From P52-10 sp041397365 (lineage in GTDB: Bacteria > Pseudomonadota > Alphaproteobacteria > Rhizobiales > Xanthobacteraceae), in the NCBI GenBank assembly GCA_041397365.1, contig JAWKWT010000004.1, positions 124,001 to 188,000 on the forward strand: a DNA stretch of 64,000 bases. The letters are read 5' to 3'. Positions 17,153 through 25,232 of this stretch are shown one piece after another. The notes below the pieces were generated by a model. The model did no database searches, was not told the DNA's origin, and worked only from the letters and a program-made list of their open reading frames with translations. The first letter of the stretch is position 1; each line of letters opens with the position of its first letter. Both the position numbers and the translations under genes were made by a program.

Positions 17153-18037
17153 GTGTCGGACATCGGGCTCGACGACGTTTTTGTCGATGACATCTTTATT
17201 CCCGCCAGCGACGGCTACATGCTGTCGGGGACGCTATTTCTGCCGCGCGGCGAGAAGCGCCACGCCGTGCTTATCAATTCGGCCACCGCCGTGCCGCGGA
17301 AAATCTACCGGAATTTCGCCACCTATCTGGCGGGCCGCGGCTTCGTCGTTCTCACTTACGACTATCGCGGCATCGGCGGCTCGCGCCCGAAGTCGCTGCG
17401 CGGATTCAAGGCGACGATGACCGACTGGGCGCTGCTCGATGTCGCCTCCGCCATCACCTGGATGCGCGGACGCTACAAGGGGCTCGCGCTCGGCGTGGTC
17501 GGGCATTCGTTCGGCGGACAGGCGATCGGCCTGTTGCCGAACAACGACATGATCGCGCGCAGCCTCCTGGTCTCGGCGCAGGCCGGCTATTGGGGGCTGA
17601 TGCCGGCTCCGGAAAAATACCGCGTCTATGCGCTTCTGAACTTTTTCGGCAAGCCGATCACACACGCGCTCGGCTACATGCCGGGCAGGCTCGGCCTCGG
17701 CGAGGATCTTCCCCGCGGCGTCTTCCTCGAATGGGCCGGCTGGGTGATGAACAAGCGCTACTACTATGATGATCCGAAGCTGAAGCCGGCGCTGGCCCAT
17801 TATGCGCAGTACCGCAAGCCGGTGCGGGCGCTGAGCTTCAGCGACGATCCTTGGGCGACGCGCGAGATGGTCGAACTGCTATGCAGCGGCTTCACCGCGA
17901 CCAAGCCGGAGATTCTCTCGATCGATCCCGGACAAATCGGCGCGTTCGAGATCGGCCATTTCGGCTTCTTCAAGCCGCAGCATCGCGACACGCTCTGGAA
18001 GCACGCGGCGAACTGGCTCGCGACGCCGGCGGCCTAG
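17153..18037 (+). CDS. alpha/beta hydrolase
   Basis: 294 residues from GTG 17153 with GGGG five bases upstream; the frame is open further up to 17081, but that part reads like the divergent promoter region. Nucleophile elbow GVVGHSFGGQAIG (Ser in G-H-S-F-G), oxyanion region near LINSATAVPRKIYRNFATYL, strand FVVLTYDYRGIGGSRP, and a late His in EIGHFGFF that probably completes the triad. The fold is clear; the substrate is not. The stop codon TAG forms the first bases of the long dispersed repeat. It is divergent from the DAHP synthase gene. Confidence 0.8.
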   Translation: MSDIGLDDVFVDDIFIPASDGYMLSGTLFLPRGEKRHAVLINSATAVPRKIYRNFATYLAGRGFVVLTYDYRGIGGSRPKSLRGFKATMTDWALLDVASAITWMRGRYKGLALGVVGHSFGGQAIGLLPNNDMIARSLLVSAQAGYWGLMPAPEKYRVYALLNFFGKPITHALGYMPGRLGLGEDLPRGVFLEWAGWVMNKRYYYDDPKLKPALAHYAQYRKPVRALSFSDDPWATREMVELLCSGFTATKPEILSIDPGQIGAFEIGHFGFFKPQHRDTLWKHAANWLATPAA

Positions 18038-18137
18038 AGCATGATCCCGAAAAGTGGGAACCGGTTTTCGGATCAGATCATGCTCAAACAAAAAGACAAA
18101 CCACGAGTCTGATTTAACGCAGTCGGATCATGCTCTA
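18035..18137 (+). repeat. dispersed palindromic repeat, copy 3 (long form)
   Basis: About 100 bases bounded by TAGAGCATGATC at the left and GGATCATGCTCTA at the right. The left half is the short repeat (CCGGTTTTCGG core); the right half reads AAACAAAAAGAC...GAGTCTGATTTAACG. It fills the whole gap between the hydrolase and gor, and its first three bases are the hydrolase stop codon. Confidence 0.85.
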
Positions 18138-18139
18138 GC

Positions 18140-19522
18140 CTATTCCGCCGCAACCCCGCGGACGTAACGCGCGCTCGGCGTCCGCATCGTCACCAGTTCC
18201 TCCGCTCCGGTCGGATGCACCGCCATGGTCGCGTCGAAATCCGCCTTGGTGGCCTTCATCTTGATCGCGATGCCGATGATCTGGATCAGCTCGCCCGCCT
18301 CGGATCCGACGATGTGGCAGCCGAGCACGCGATCGCTCTCGCCGTCCACGACCAGCTTCATCAGCACCCGCGACTGGCTGCCGGACAGCGTCGCCTTCAT
18401 GGGACGGAAATCGGCCTTGTAGATATCCACGCGCGCGAACTGCGCCCGCGCCTGCTCCTCCGTCAGCCCCACCGTTCCGACCTCGGGCTGCGTGAACACC
18501 GCCGTCGGCACGTCGGCGTGATCGACCCGCACCGGCTTCTTGCCGAACACCGAATCGGCAAAGGCGTGGCCTTCGCGGATCGCCACCGGCGTCAGGTTCA
18601 GCCGATGCGTGACGTCGCCGACCGCGTAGACATGCGGCACCGACGTCTGCGAAAATCCATCGACCGCGATGCCGCCGCTTTTCGGATCGATAGCGACGCC
18701 GGCCTTCTCAAGACCGAGATTGGCGACGTTCGGATTACGGCCGATGGCGAACATCACCTGATCGGCGGCAACGCTGGAGCCGTTCGAGAGCTGCGCCGTC
18801 AAGCCGTCGTCGCGCTTGTCGACCCGCGTGACGGTGCATCCGGTCAGGATCGAAATCCCCGCCTGCTCCATCTCCTTGCGGACATGAGCGCGGACGTCCT
18901 CGTCGAACCCGCGCAAAATATTCTCGCCGCGATAGACCACCGTGACTTCGGTGCCGAGGCCGGCGAAGATGCAGGCGAACTCCAGCGCGATATAGCCGCC
19001 GCCCTGAATCAGGATGCGCTTCGGCTGCACCGGCAGATGAAACACCTCGTTTGACGAAATGACGTGCTCGATGCCGGGAATCGCCTCGCCATGATTGGGG
19101 GTCGCGCCGACCGCGATCAGCACATGACCGGCTCGGACCGTCTCACCATTCGACAATGCGAGCGTGTGCGGGTCCTGAAACACCGCGCGCGCCTTGACGA
19201 TCTTCACGCCGGCCTTGTCGAGATTGCTCGCATAGGCGGCTTCGAGCCGGTCGATCTCCTTGTCCTTGTTGGCGATCAGCGTCGCCCAGTCGAACGTCGC
19301 CTGCGGGATGGTCCAGCCGAAGCCGGCCGCGTCCGCGATCTCGTGATGCACATGCGAGGCATAGACCATCAGCTTTTTCGGCACGCAGCCGCGGATCACG
19401 CAGGTCCCACCCACGCGATATTCCTCGGCGACGAGCACGCGCGCACCGTAGCCGGCCGCGATCCGCGCGGCGCGCACGCCACCCGATCCGCCTCCGATGA
19501 CCATGAGATCGACGTCAATCAT
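18140..19522 (-). CDS. gor: glutathione-disulfide reductase
   Basis: 460 residues. NADPH-dependent reduction of GSSG to GSH in the cytoplasm. It has an FAD-binding N-terminus (LMVIGGGSGGVRAARIAA), the redox-active disulfide Cys41/Cys46 in GGTCVIRGCVPKK, an NADPH domain (about 165-280) with QGGGYIALEFACIFAGLGTE, and a C-terminal dimerisation domain with the catalytic His in AVHPTGAEELVTM. Length is normal. The gene is monocistronic and flanked by repeats on both sides (18035-18137 and 19564-19611). Mercuric or dihydrolipoamide reductase is less likely because of the GTCVIRGCVPKK spacing and the C-terminal HPTGAEE. Confidence 0.93.
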   Translation of the reverse strand: MIDVDLMVIGGGSGGVRAARIAAGYGARVLVAEEYRVGGTCVIRGCVPKKLMVYASHVHHEIADAAGFGWTIPQATFDWATLIANKDKEIDRLEAAYASNLDKAGVKIVKARAVFQDPHTLALSNGETVRAGHVLIAVGATPNHGEAIPGIEHVISSNEVFHLPVQPKRILIQGGGYIALEFACIFAGLGTEVTVVYRGENILRGFDEDVRAHVRKEMEQAGISILTGCTVTRVDKRDDGLTAQLSNGSSVAADQVMFAIGRNPNVANLGLEKAGVAIDPKSGGIAVDGFSQTSVPHVYAVGDVTHRLNLTPVAIREGHAFADSVFGKKPVRVDHADVPTAVFTQPEVGTVGLTEEQARAQFARVDIYKADFRPMKATLSGSQSRVLMKLVVDGESDRVLGCHIVGSEAGELIQIIGIAIKMKATKADFDATMAVHPTGAEELVTMRTPSARYVRGVAAE

Positions 19523-19563
19523 GCGCCCGCCTTTCGCGAATTAACCCGTCGCTGTGTCTTCTT

Positions 19564-19611
19564 GAGCATGATCTTGTCCGAAAGCCGGTTCCCATTTTTC
19601 GGGATCATGCT
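19564..19611 (-). repeat. dispersed palindromic repeat, copy 4
   Basis: Short form between the gor start and the DUF2059 gene: GAGCATGATCTTGTCCG, AAAGCCGGTTCCC and GGGATCATGC. The central palindrome carries a small change (AAAGCCGG for AAAACCGG). Confidence 0.8.
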
Positions 19612-19616
19612 TTTTC

Positions 19617-20156
19617 TTACAGCTCCTTGCCGCGCTTCTTCATTTCCTCGCGGAATTTCTCATTGACTTCGAGCGCAAGGTCTTCGCCCCAGCCGCGGAT
19701 GTAGTTCAGGCTTTCCTCGATCGACTTCGGCTCCATCTCGTTCACCTTCTTGCCGAGCGGCGACTTGTAGAACGTCACCAGGTCCTTCAGCTCCTGCTCG
19801 GTGAAGTGGGTCGCGTAGATCGCCGCCATGGCGTCGCCGATTTCCCGCTCCTTGCCGGACAGGTCGCGCGCCAGCTTGTAGGAAATCTCCTCGATGTCCT
19901 TCTGGTAATTGAGATTGTTCTGCGTCAGCGAATTGCGGACGCTCTGGATGGTGGAGACCACCACGCCGGAATAGGCCGCACTGGCGTTCTTGATCAGAAG
20001 GATTTCCTTTGCCGCAGCGATCGCCGCGGCGGAAGGCTCGGCCGCCTTCTGCTGAGCGGCGGCAGCCCCCTTCGGCTGGGCCTGCGCCAATGCGACACCA
20101 CCGGCCATCGCCAGAACGCCAAAGGCCGCCACGGCCGCCTGCAATCGCTTGTTCAT
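19617..20156 (-). CDS. secreted DUF2059 protein
   Basis: 179 residues from ATG 20156, with AGGAGAGG in front. It has a signal peptide (MNKRLQAAVAAFGVLAMAGG, cleavage near ALAQA), a short Ala/Gln/Pro spacer, then a helical domain (about 45-175) with IYATHFTEQELKDLVTFYKS and GKKVNEMEPKSIEESLN. These are typical of the DUF2059 family of periplasmic helical proteins, whose role is not established. It is monocistronic and divergent from gph. Confidence 0.85.
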   Translation of the reverse strand: MNKRLQAAVAAFGVLAMAGGVALAQAQPKGAAAAQQKAAEPSAAAIAAAKEILLIKNASAAYSGVVVSTIQSVRNSLTQNNLNYQKDIEEISYKLARDLSGKEREIGDAMAAIYATHFTEQELKDLVTFYKSPLGKKVNEMEPKSIEESLNYIRGWGEDLALEVNEKFREEMKKRGKEL

Positions 20157-20410
20157 CTCGCCTCTCCTCATGCGCGGCCGGCGGCCGCTCGATCACACCT
20201 AATACCCGCCGGATCGGCGAGGACAATCTTGCCTGCAACGGATGCCGACGAGTGGCCGCCATCGGTGACGAAAGGATGGCCGTTCGCCACGCCGTTTGCC
20301 CGGCCCGTGTCTACCGTCCAATTCGGCCGCCGCATAGCCGGCAATCGGCGCCCGCGACCGATCGCCAGATGCCCCTTGCGTCGGCGGGCAAGCGCAAGTA
20401 GCCCATCTCC

Positions 20411-21091
20411 ATGACCCAGCCGCCGCTCCTCGCCTTCGACCTCGACGGGACCCTCGTCGATACCGCCCCCGACCTGATCGCCGCCCTCAATGTCGTCCTC
20501 ACCCGGGAAGGCATTGCGGAATTGCCGCTGGCGTCGGCGCGAAACCTGATCGGCGGCGGAGCCCGCAAGCTGATCGAACGCGGGCTGGAGGTCGCGGGCC
20601 GCGACTGCACGGTCGCCGAGATCGACCGGATGATGACCGATTTCATCGCCTATTACGCCGACCATATCGCCGACCATTCGCGCCCCTTCGAGGGGCTGAC
20701 GGACGCGCTGGACGGCCTTGCCGCGCAAGGCTTCATTTTCGCGGTGTGCACCAACAAGCTCGAATGGCTGTCAAAGCTCCTGCTCGATCGCCTTGAACTG
20801 ACACCGAGATTTGCCGCGATCTGCGGCGCGGACACGTTCGGCATCGCCAAGCCCGACCCGTCCTTCCTGCGGCAGACCGTCTTGCGGGCCGGCGGCCAGC
20901 TTTCGTCGACGATCATGGTCGGCGACGCCGGCACCGATGTCGGCGTCGCGCGGCGGGCGAATGTGCCGGTGATCGGCGTAACGTTCGGCTACACCGAAAC
21001 CCCGATCGAGGAATTGAATCCTGATCTGGTCATTTCGCGGATGGCCGACCTGCCGCAGGCGGTCGAACAAATCTCCAGCAAATTGAAATAG
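20411..21091 (+). CDS. gph: phosphoglycolate phosphatase (HAD family)
   Basis: 226 residues. Hydrolyses 2-phosphoglycolate to glycolate. HAD motif I is FDLDGTLVDTAPD at the N-terminus (nucleophile Asp10). The helical cap is of subclass I (about 20-90), motif II includes VCTNK, and the Lys and acidic motifs are in FGIAKPDPSFL and MVGDAGTDVGVA. The TAPDLIAALN cap start is typical of Gph. The gene stands alone between divergent and unrelated neighbours. Confidence 0.88.
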   Translation: MTQPPLLAFDLDGTLVDTAPDLIAALNVVLTREGIAELPLASARNLIGGGARKLIERGLEVAGRDCTVAEIDRMMTDFIAYYADHIADHSRPFEGLTDALDGLAAQGFIFAVCTNKLEWLSKLLLDRLELTPRFAAICGADTFGIAKPDPSFLRQTVLRAGGQLSSTIMVGDAGTDVGVARRANVPVIGVTFGYTETPIEELNPDLVISRMADLPQAVEQISSKLK

Positions 21092-21265
21092 TTCGGCTAA
21101 TCATCTGATCTGACTGGGTAAAGTTCGCGTCGCGGGCGCTATTCAGGTGACAAATCACCTGAACGAAACGCAAATCGGCACGCGCGGGCGTTGCGCGCCA
21201 CCGATCAGCCCCCTATGGTCGCGCCGGGGTTCATGCGGCCACGGGCCGCATCGGGAGCGGTGGGT

Positions 21266-21769
21266 ATGTGGCGCGTTCTGGTCATCGCCTTTGCGGGCTT
21301 CGCGCTGTCGGGCTGCGCGTCGTTTTCGGTCTCCAGCCTCGACTTTTTCAATTCGCCGCCGCCCGTCTCGACGCTTCAACTCGAATCGATGCCGCCCGGC
21401 GCTGAGGCCCGCGCCTCCACCGGAGAGGCTTGCCGGACGCCCTGCGCCATCTCCGTGCCGGTCGCGCCGCTGACCATCACCTACACGCTCGATCGCTATC
21501 AGCCGCAGACCGTCCCGGTGCAGCCGGTCGAGAAGCAGGTCGTCAGTTCCAATCTCGACATGGGCGTCACGACCAAGCTGGAATTCGATCCGAACCCCGC
21601 TTACGCGGAGTTGGTGCTCGCCGTTCCGCCGAAACGGGTCCGACGGCCGCCGCCGAAGCGACAACCTAAGCGCGCCCCGCCGGTCGCCTCGCAAGCCGCT
21701 CCGGCGCCAGCCCCGCAGGCTTCGCCGTTCCCGCCGCCGACGCTCAACACGCCATTCCCATCGCGCTAA
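21266..21769 (+). CDS. lipoprotein with PEGA-like domain
   Basis: 167 residues from ATG 21266 (GGGAG upstream). A lipobox is clear: MWRVLVIAFAGFALSGCASF, so the mature protein should be lipid-modified at Cys17. The middle (about 35-105) has LQLESMPPGAEARASTGEAC, TPCAISVPVA and TYTLDRYQPQTVPV, the layout of PEGA-type carbohydrate- or envelope-associated domains. The C-terminal third is Pro/Arg/Ala-rich and probably unstructured (cell-wall spanning or surface contact). The exact role is unknown. The domain label is from pattern only. Confidence 0.75.
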   Translation: MWRVLVIAFAGFALSGCASFSVSSLDFFNSPPPVSTLQLESMPPGAEARASTGEACRTPCAISVPVAPLTITYTLDRYQPQTVPVQPVEKQVVSSNLDMGVTTKLEFDPNPAYAELVLAVPPKRVRRPPPKRQPKRAPPVASQAAPAPAPQASPFPPPTLNTPFPSR

Positions 21770-21817
21770 CCTCATCCGCCAGTTGCTTCGTCCGGTCACG
21801 ACGCTTACGTTAGTCCA

Positions 21818-21868
21818 AGCATGATCCCGAAAAGTGGGAACCGGTTTTCGGACAAGATCATGCTCAAA
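21818..21868 (+). repeat. dispersed palindromic repeat, copy 5
   Basis: Short form AGCATGATCCCGAAAAGTGG, GAACCGGTTTTCGG, ACAAGATCATGCTC, lying directly upstream of moaA. Confidence 0.85.
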
Positions 21869-21909
21869 ATGACCAGGCGCTAGTGGCCTGCCATGGAACC
21901 TTCGCCGCG

Positions 21910-22929
21910 ATGACAGTGCGCATTGCCCCCCTGCCCGGCATGATCGATCCGTTCGGACGGACGGTGACGTATCTGCGCGTCTCGGTGACGGACCGTTGCG
22001 ATCTGCGCTGCTTCTACTGCATGTCGGAAGATATGACGTTCCTGCCGAAAGCCGACCTGCTGACGCTGGAGGAACTGGACCGGCTGTGCTCGGCCTTCAT
22101 CGCCAAGGGCGTTCGCAAGCTGCGCCTGACCGGCGGCGAACCGCTGGTGCGGCGCAACGTGATGTCGCTGTTCCGCTCGCTGTCGCGGCACCTCGCCTCC
22201 GGCGCGCTCGATGAGATCACGCTGACCACTAACGGCACGCTACTGGAGAAGTATGCAACAGAGCTGGCCGATTGCGGCGTCCGCCGGGTCAACGTCTCGC
22301 TGGACACGCGCGACGCCCCGCTGTTCCGCCAGATCACCCGCCTCGGCGACCTCGCAACGGTTCTCGGAGGGATCAAGGCTGCCCAGGCCGCCGGGCTGAA
22401 GATCAAGATCAACACCGTCGCGTTGAAAACGCTGAACGAGGATGAAATCCCCTCGCTGGTCGAATGGGCGCATGGCGAGGGCATGGACCTGACGCTGATC
22501 GAGGTGATGCCGATGGGCGAGATCGGCGGCGGCCGGCTCGATCAGTACCTGCCGCTGTCGCTGGTGCGCGCGCGGCTCGAACAGCGTTATTCGCTGACCG
22601 ACCTTCCCGACCGGACCGGCGGGCCGGCGCGCTACGTCCGCGTCGGTGAAACCGGCGGGCGACTTGGATTCATCACGCCGCTGACCCACAATTTCTGCGA
22701 ATCCTGCAACCGCGTGCGCGTCACCTGCACCGGCACGATTCATACCTGCCTCGGCCAGGAGGACGCGACCGATCTGCGCACCCCGCTCCGGGCCTCCGCC
22801 GATGACGAACTGCTCTTTCAGGCAATTGATAAAGCCATTCATACCAAGCCGAAGGGCCACGATTTCATCATCGACCGGCGCCGCAACAGGCCGGGCGTCA
22901 GCCGGCATATGAGCGTCACTGGCGGCTAG
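21910..22929 (+). CDS. moaA: GTP 3',8-cyclase MoaA
   Basis: 339 residues from ATG 21910; a GTG at 21883 in the same frame lies close to the upstream repeat and is less likely. Radical-SAM enzyme that, with MoaC, converts GTP to cyclic pyranopterin monophosphate, the first step of molybdenum cofactor synthesis. The N-terminal 4Fe-4S cluster is bound by Cys30, Cys34 and Cys37 (CDLRCFYC). The SAM-binding LRLTGGEPLVRR follows. The C-terminal cluster uses FCESCNRVRVTCTG. The chain ends in the conserved Gly-Gly tail, and the TAG stop is the start of a long repeat copy. No other moa gene is in the window. Confidence 0.95.
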   Translation: MTVRIAPLPGMIDPFGRTVTYLRVSVTDRCDLRCFYCMSEDMTFLPKADLLTLEELDRLCSAFIAKGVRKLRLTGGEPLVRRNVMSLFRSLSRHLASGALDEITLTTNGTLLEKYATELADCGVRRVNVSLDTRDAPLFRQITRLGDLATVLGGIKAAQAAGLKIKINTVALKTLNEDEIPSLVEWAHGEGMDLTLIEVMPMGEIGGGRLDQYLPLSLVRARLEQRYSLTDLPDRTGGPARYVRVGETGGRLGFITPLTHNFCESCNRVRVTCTGTIHTCLGQEDATDLRTPLRASADDELLFQAIDKAIHTKPKGHDFIIDRRRNRPGVSRHMSVTGG

Positions 22930-23029
22930 AGCATGAGCCCGAAACGCGGGAACCGGCTTCCGGAAAAGATCATGCGCAAACAAAAAGACGAGCGACGAGT
23001 CTGACTCAACGAGAGTTGGATCAGACTCT
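22928..23029 (+). repeat. dispersed palindromic repeat, copy 6 (long form)
   Basis: About 100 bases: TAGAGCATGAGCCCGAAACG on the left (its AG belongs to the moaA stop), the CCGGCTTCCGG core, then AAACAAAAAGACGAGCGACG and GGATCAGACTCTA. It is colinear with the long copy at 18035 but more diverged. Confidence 0.8.
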
Positions 23030-23206
23030 AAAACGCAAAAATCTCCCTCACTCGACCAACGGCTGATTGACGGCAGACGAAGCTGCTGGAATCGTCGCAC
23101 CCTGAATGGTAGACGGAAACGCTAGGGAGCCGGGACAAGGCTCCGCGCAAATACCGGGGAAACGCCGTGGGCCAACCGCGAGCCTCCGGCAAATCGAGGG
23201 CTTTGG

Positions 23207-23746
23207 GTGCGAACGCTTCTGAGGGTGAGCGGCGTCATCGACGCGATCAACGATCGCTTCGGCGTTATTGCGAACTGGCTTGTCCTGATCGCCTGTCTCG
23301 TCAGCGCCGGCAATGCAGCCAGTCGATACATGTTCAGCCTGTCGTCGAATGCGTGGCTGGAAGTGCAGTGGTACATGTTCGCCGGCATGGTGCTGCTCGG
23401 CGCGCCCTACACGCTCAAGGTGAACGAGCATGTCCGCGTCGATCTCGTCTACGGCTCGGTGTCGGAGCGAACGCGCATCTTCATCGATCTCGTCGGCATC
23501 GTCCTGTTCCTGATGCCGATCTGCCTGATCCTGATCTATTTCACCTGGCCGTGGTTCACCGAAGCGCTGCGCACCGGCGAGACGTCCTCCAACGCCGGCG
23601 GCCTCATCAGATGGCCGGTGAAGCTGCTGCTGCCGCTCGGTTTCTTCCTGATGATGCTTCAGGGATTGTCCGAATTCATCAAGCGTGTGGCCGCGCTTCA
23701 GGCTCATTACGAGCTTAAATTCCATTACGAAAAGCCGCTCCAATGA
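23207..23746 (+). CDS. TRAP transporter small permease (DctQ)
   Basis: 179 residues from GTG 23207 with CGAGGG upstream. Small membrane subunit of a tripartite ATP-independent periplasmic transporter, with four predicted membrane helices (about 16-36, 50-68, 88-108, 133-155). The family signature lies near EVQWYMFAGMVLLGAPYTLK and NEHVRVDLVYG. The stop overlaps the start of dctM as ATGA, so the two subunits are translationally coupled. The binding protein is encoded convergently at 25233-26324. Confidence 0.9.
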   Translation: MRTLLRVSGVIDAINDRFGVIANWLVLIACLVSAGNAASRYMFSLSSNAWLEVQWYMFAGMVLLGAPYTLKVNEHVRVDLVYGSVSERTRIFIDLVGIVLFLMPICLILIYFTWPWFTEALRTGETSSNAGGLIRWPVKLLLPLGFFLMMLQGLSEFIKRVAALQAHYELKFHYEKPLQ

Positions 23747-25155
23747 CCCCGATCCGCGACAACATGGCCCCGCTGATGTTCGCGGGCATGGTCTGCATCA
23801 TGCTGATCGGGTTTCCCGCCGCCTTCTCCCTCGCCGCGACCGGCCTGTTCTTCGGCTTCATCGCCATCGAAATGGGCCTGATAAGCCCTGACTTTCTCGG
23901 CAACCTCACCTATCAGCTCTACGGCATCATCTCGAACGACCTGCTGCTGGCGATCCCGTTCTTCACCTTCATGGGGGCGATCCTCGAACGCTGCGGCCTT
24001 GCCGAAGACCTGCTCGATTCGATCGGCCAGTTGTTCGGCCCCGTCCGCGGCGGCCTCTCTTATGCAGTCATCATTGTCGGCGCCATTCTCGGCGCGATCA
24101 CCGGCACGGTGGCCGCATCCGTCATCGCCATGGGCGTGATCTCGGTCCCGATCATGTTGCGCTACGGCTATTCGACGCGGCACGCCATGGGCGTGGTCGC
24201 GGCCTCGGGCACCATCACCCAGCTCATCCCGCCGTCGCTGGTTCTGGTCGTGCTCGCCGACCAGCTCGGCAAATCGGTCGGCGACATGTATGCCGGCGCG
24301 ATCGGCCCGAGCATCATCCAGATCGCGCTGTTCTGCATCTGGGTATTTATCGTCAGCATGATCTGGCCGAAGGATGTGCCGGCCTTGCCGCCGGAAGCGC
24401 GGACGCTGCACGGATGGAAGCTGTTCGCCAAGGCCATGCGCGGCATCGTCCCATCAATGGGCCTGATCTTTCTCGTGCTCGGCACCATCTTCGTCGGTCT
24501 CGCCACTCCCACGGAAGCGGGCGCGATGGGTGCAGTCGGCTCGCTGGCGCTGGCCGCCTTCAACCGTACGCTGACACGGCCGCTGGTCTATCAGGGCATG
24601 GCAACGACCATGCGCATCACGGCGATGGTGGTCTACATTCTGATCGGCGCGCGGGTGTTCAGCCTGGTCTTTCAGGGCGTCGGCGGCAAGGAATGGATCG
24701 AGCACCTGCTTACCGGCCTGCCGGGCGGACAGGTCGGCTTCCTGATCTTCGTCAACATCTTCGTGTTCGTGATCGCGTTCTTTCTCGATTTCTTCGAGAT
24801 CGCCTTCATCATCATCCCGCTGCTGGCGCCGGTCGCCGACAAGCTCGGCATCGACCTGATCTGGTTCGGCGTGCTGATCTGCGCCAACATGCAGACGAGC
24901 TTCATGCACCCGCCCTTCGGCTTCGCGCTGTTCTATCTGCGGAGCATCGCGCCGGCGAGCGTCAAAACAAAGGATATCTATCTCGGCGCGATTCCATGGC
25001 TGTTCATGCAGGTGATCCTGGTCGCCATCCTGATCCTGTGGCCCGGATCGGTCACCTACTGGCTGGGTCCCAAAACCACGGTCGATCCCAGCACCATCAA
25101 GCTGGACCTTCCGCCGCTCGACATGCCGCCGCTCGATTTCGGGCCAGCGAAATAG
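23743..25155 (+). CDS. TRAP transporter large permease (DctM)
   Basis: 470 residues with about twelve membrane segments; catalyses Na+-driven uptake together with DctQ and the binding protein. Family features: IPFFTFMGAILERCGLAEDL, GAILGAITGTVAASVIAMGV, ASGTITQLIPPSLVLVVLAD and LDFFEIAFIIIPLLAPVADK. The C-terminus has a short PPLDMPPLDFGPAK repeat. The gene ends 26 bases before a bidirectional terminator shared with the convergent binding-protein gene. Confidence 0.93.
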   Translation: MTPIRDNMAPLMFAGMVCIMLIGFPAAFSLAATGLFFGFIAIEMGLISPDFLGNLTYQLYGIISNDLLLAIPFFTFMGAILERCGLAEDLLDSIGQLFGPVRGGLSYAVIIVGAILGAITGTVAASVIAMGVISVPIMLRYGYSTRHAMGVVAASGTITQLIPPSLVLVVLADQLGKSVGDMYAGAIGPSIIQIALFCIWVFIVSMIWPKDVPALPPEARTLHGWKLFAKAMRGIVPSMGLIFLVLGTIFVGLATPTEAGAMGAVGSLALAAFNRTLTRPLVYQGMATTMRITAMVVYILIGARVFSLVFQGVGGKEWIEHLLTGLPGGQVGFLIFVNIFVFVIAFFLDFFEIAFIIIPLLAPVADKLGIDLIWFGVLICANMQTSFMHPPFGFALFYLRSIAPASVKTKDIYLGAIPWLFMQVILVAILILWPGSVTYWLGPKTTVDPSTIKLDLPPLDMPPLDFGPAK

Positions 25156-25181
25156 CTCCCTTTCAAGAGGCCGCGCAAAAC

Positions 25182-25213
25182 AAAACCCCGGCGCTTTTAG
25201 GCGCCGGGGTTTT
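25182..25213. terminator. bidirectional terminator between dctM and the TRAP binding protein
   Basis: AAAACCCCGGCGC and GCGCCGGGGTTTT form a 13-bp stem with A and T runs on both flanks, so it can stop transcription from either side. Confidence 0.9.
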
Positions 25214-25232
25214 TCTTCTCACCGAAGAGGGT

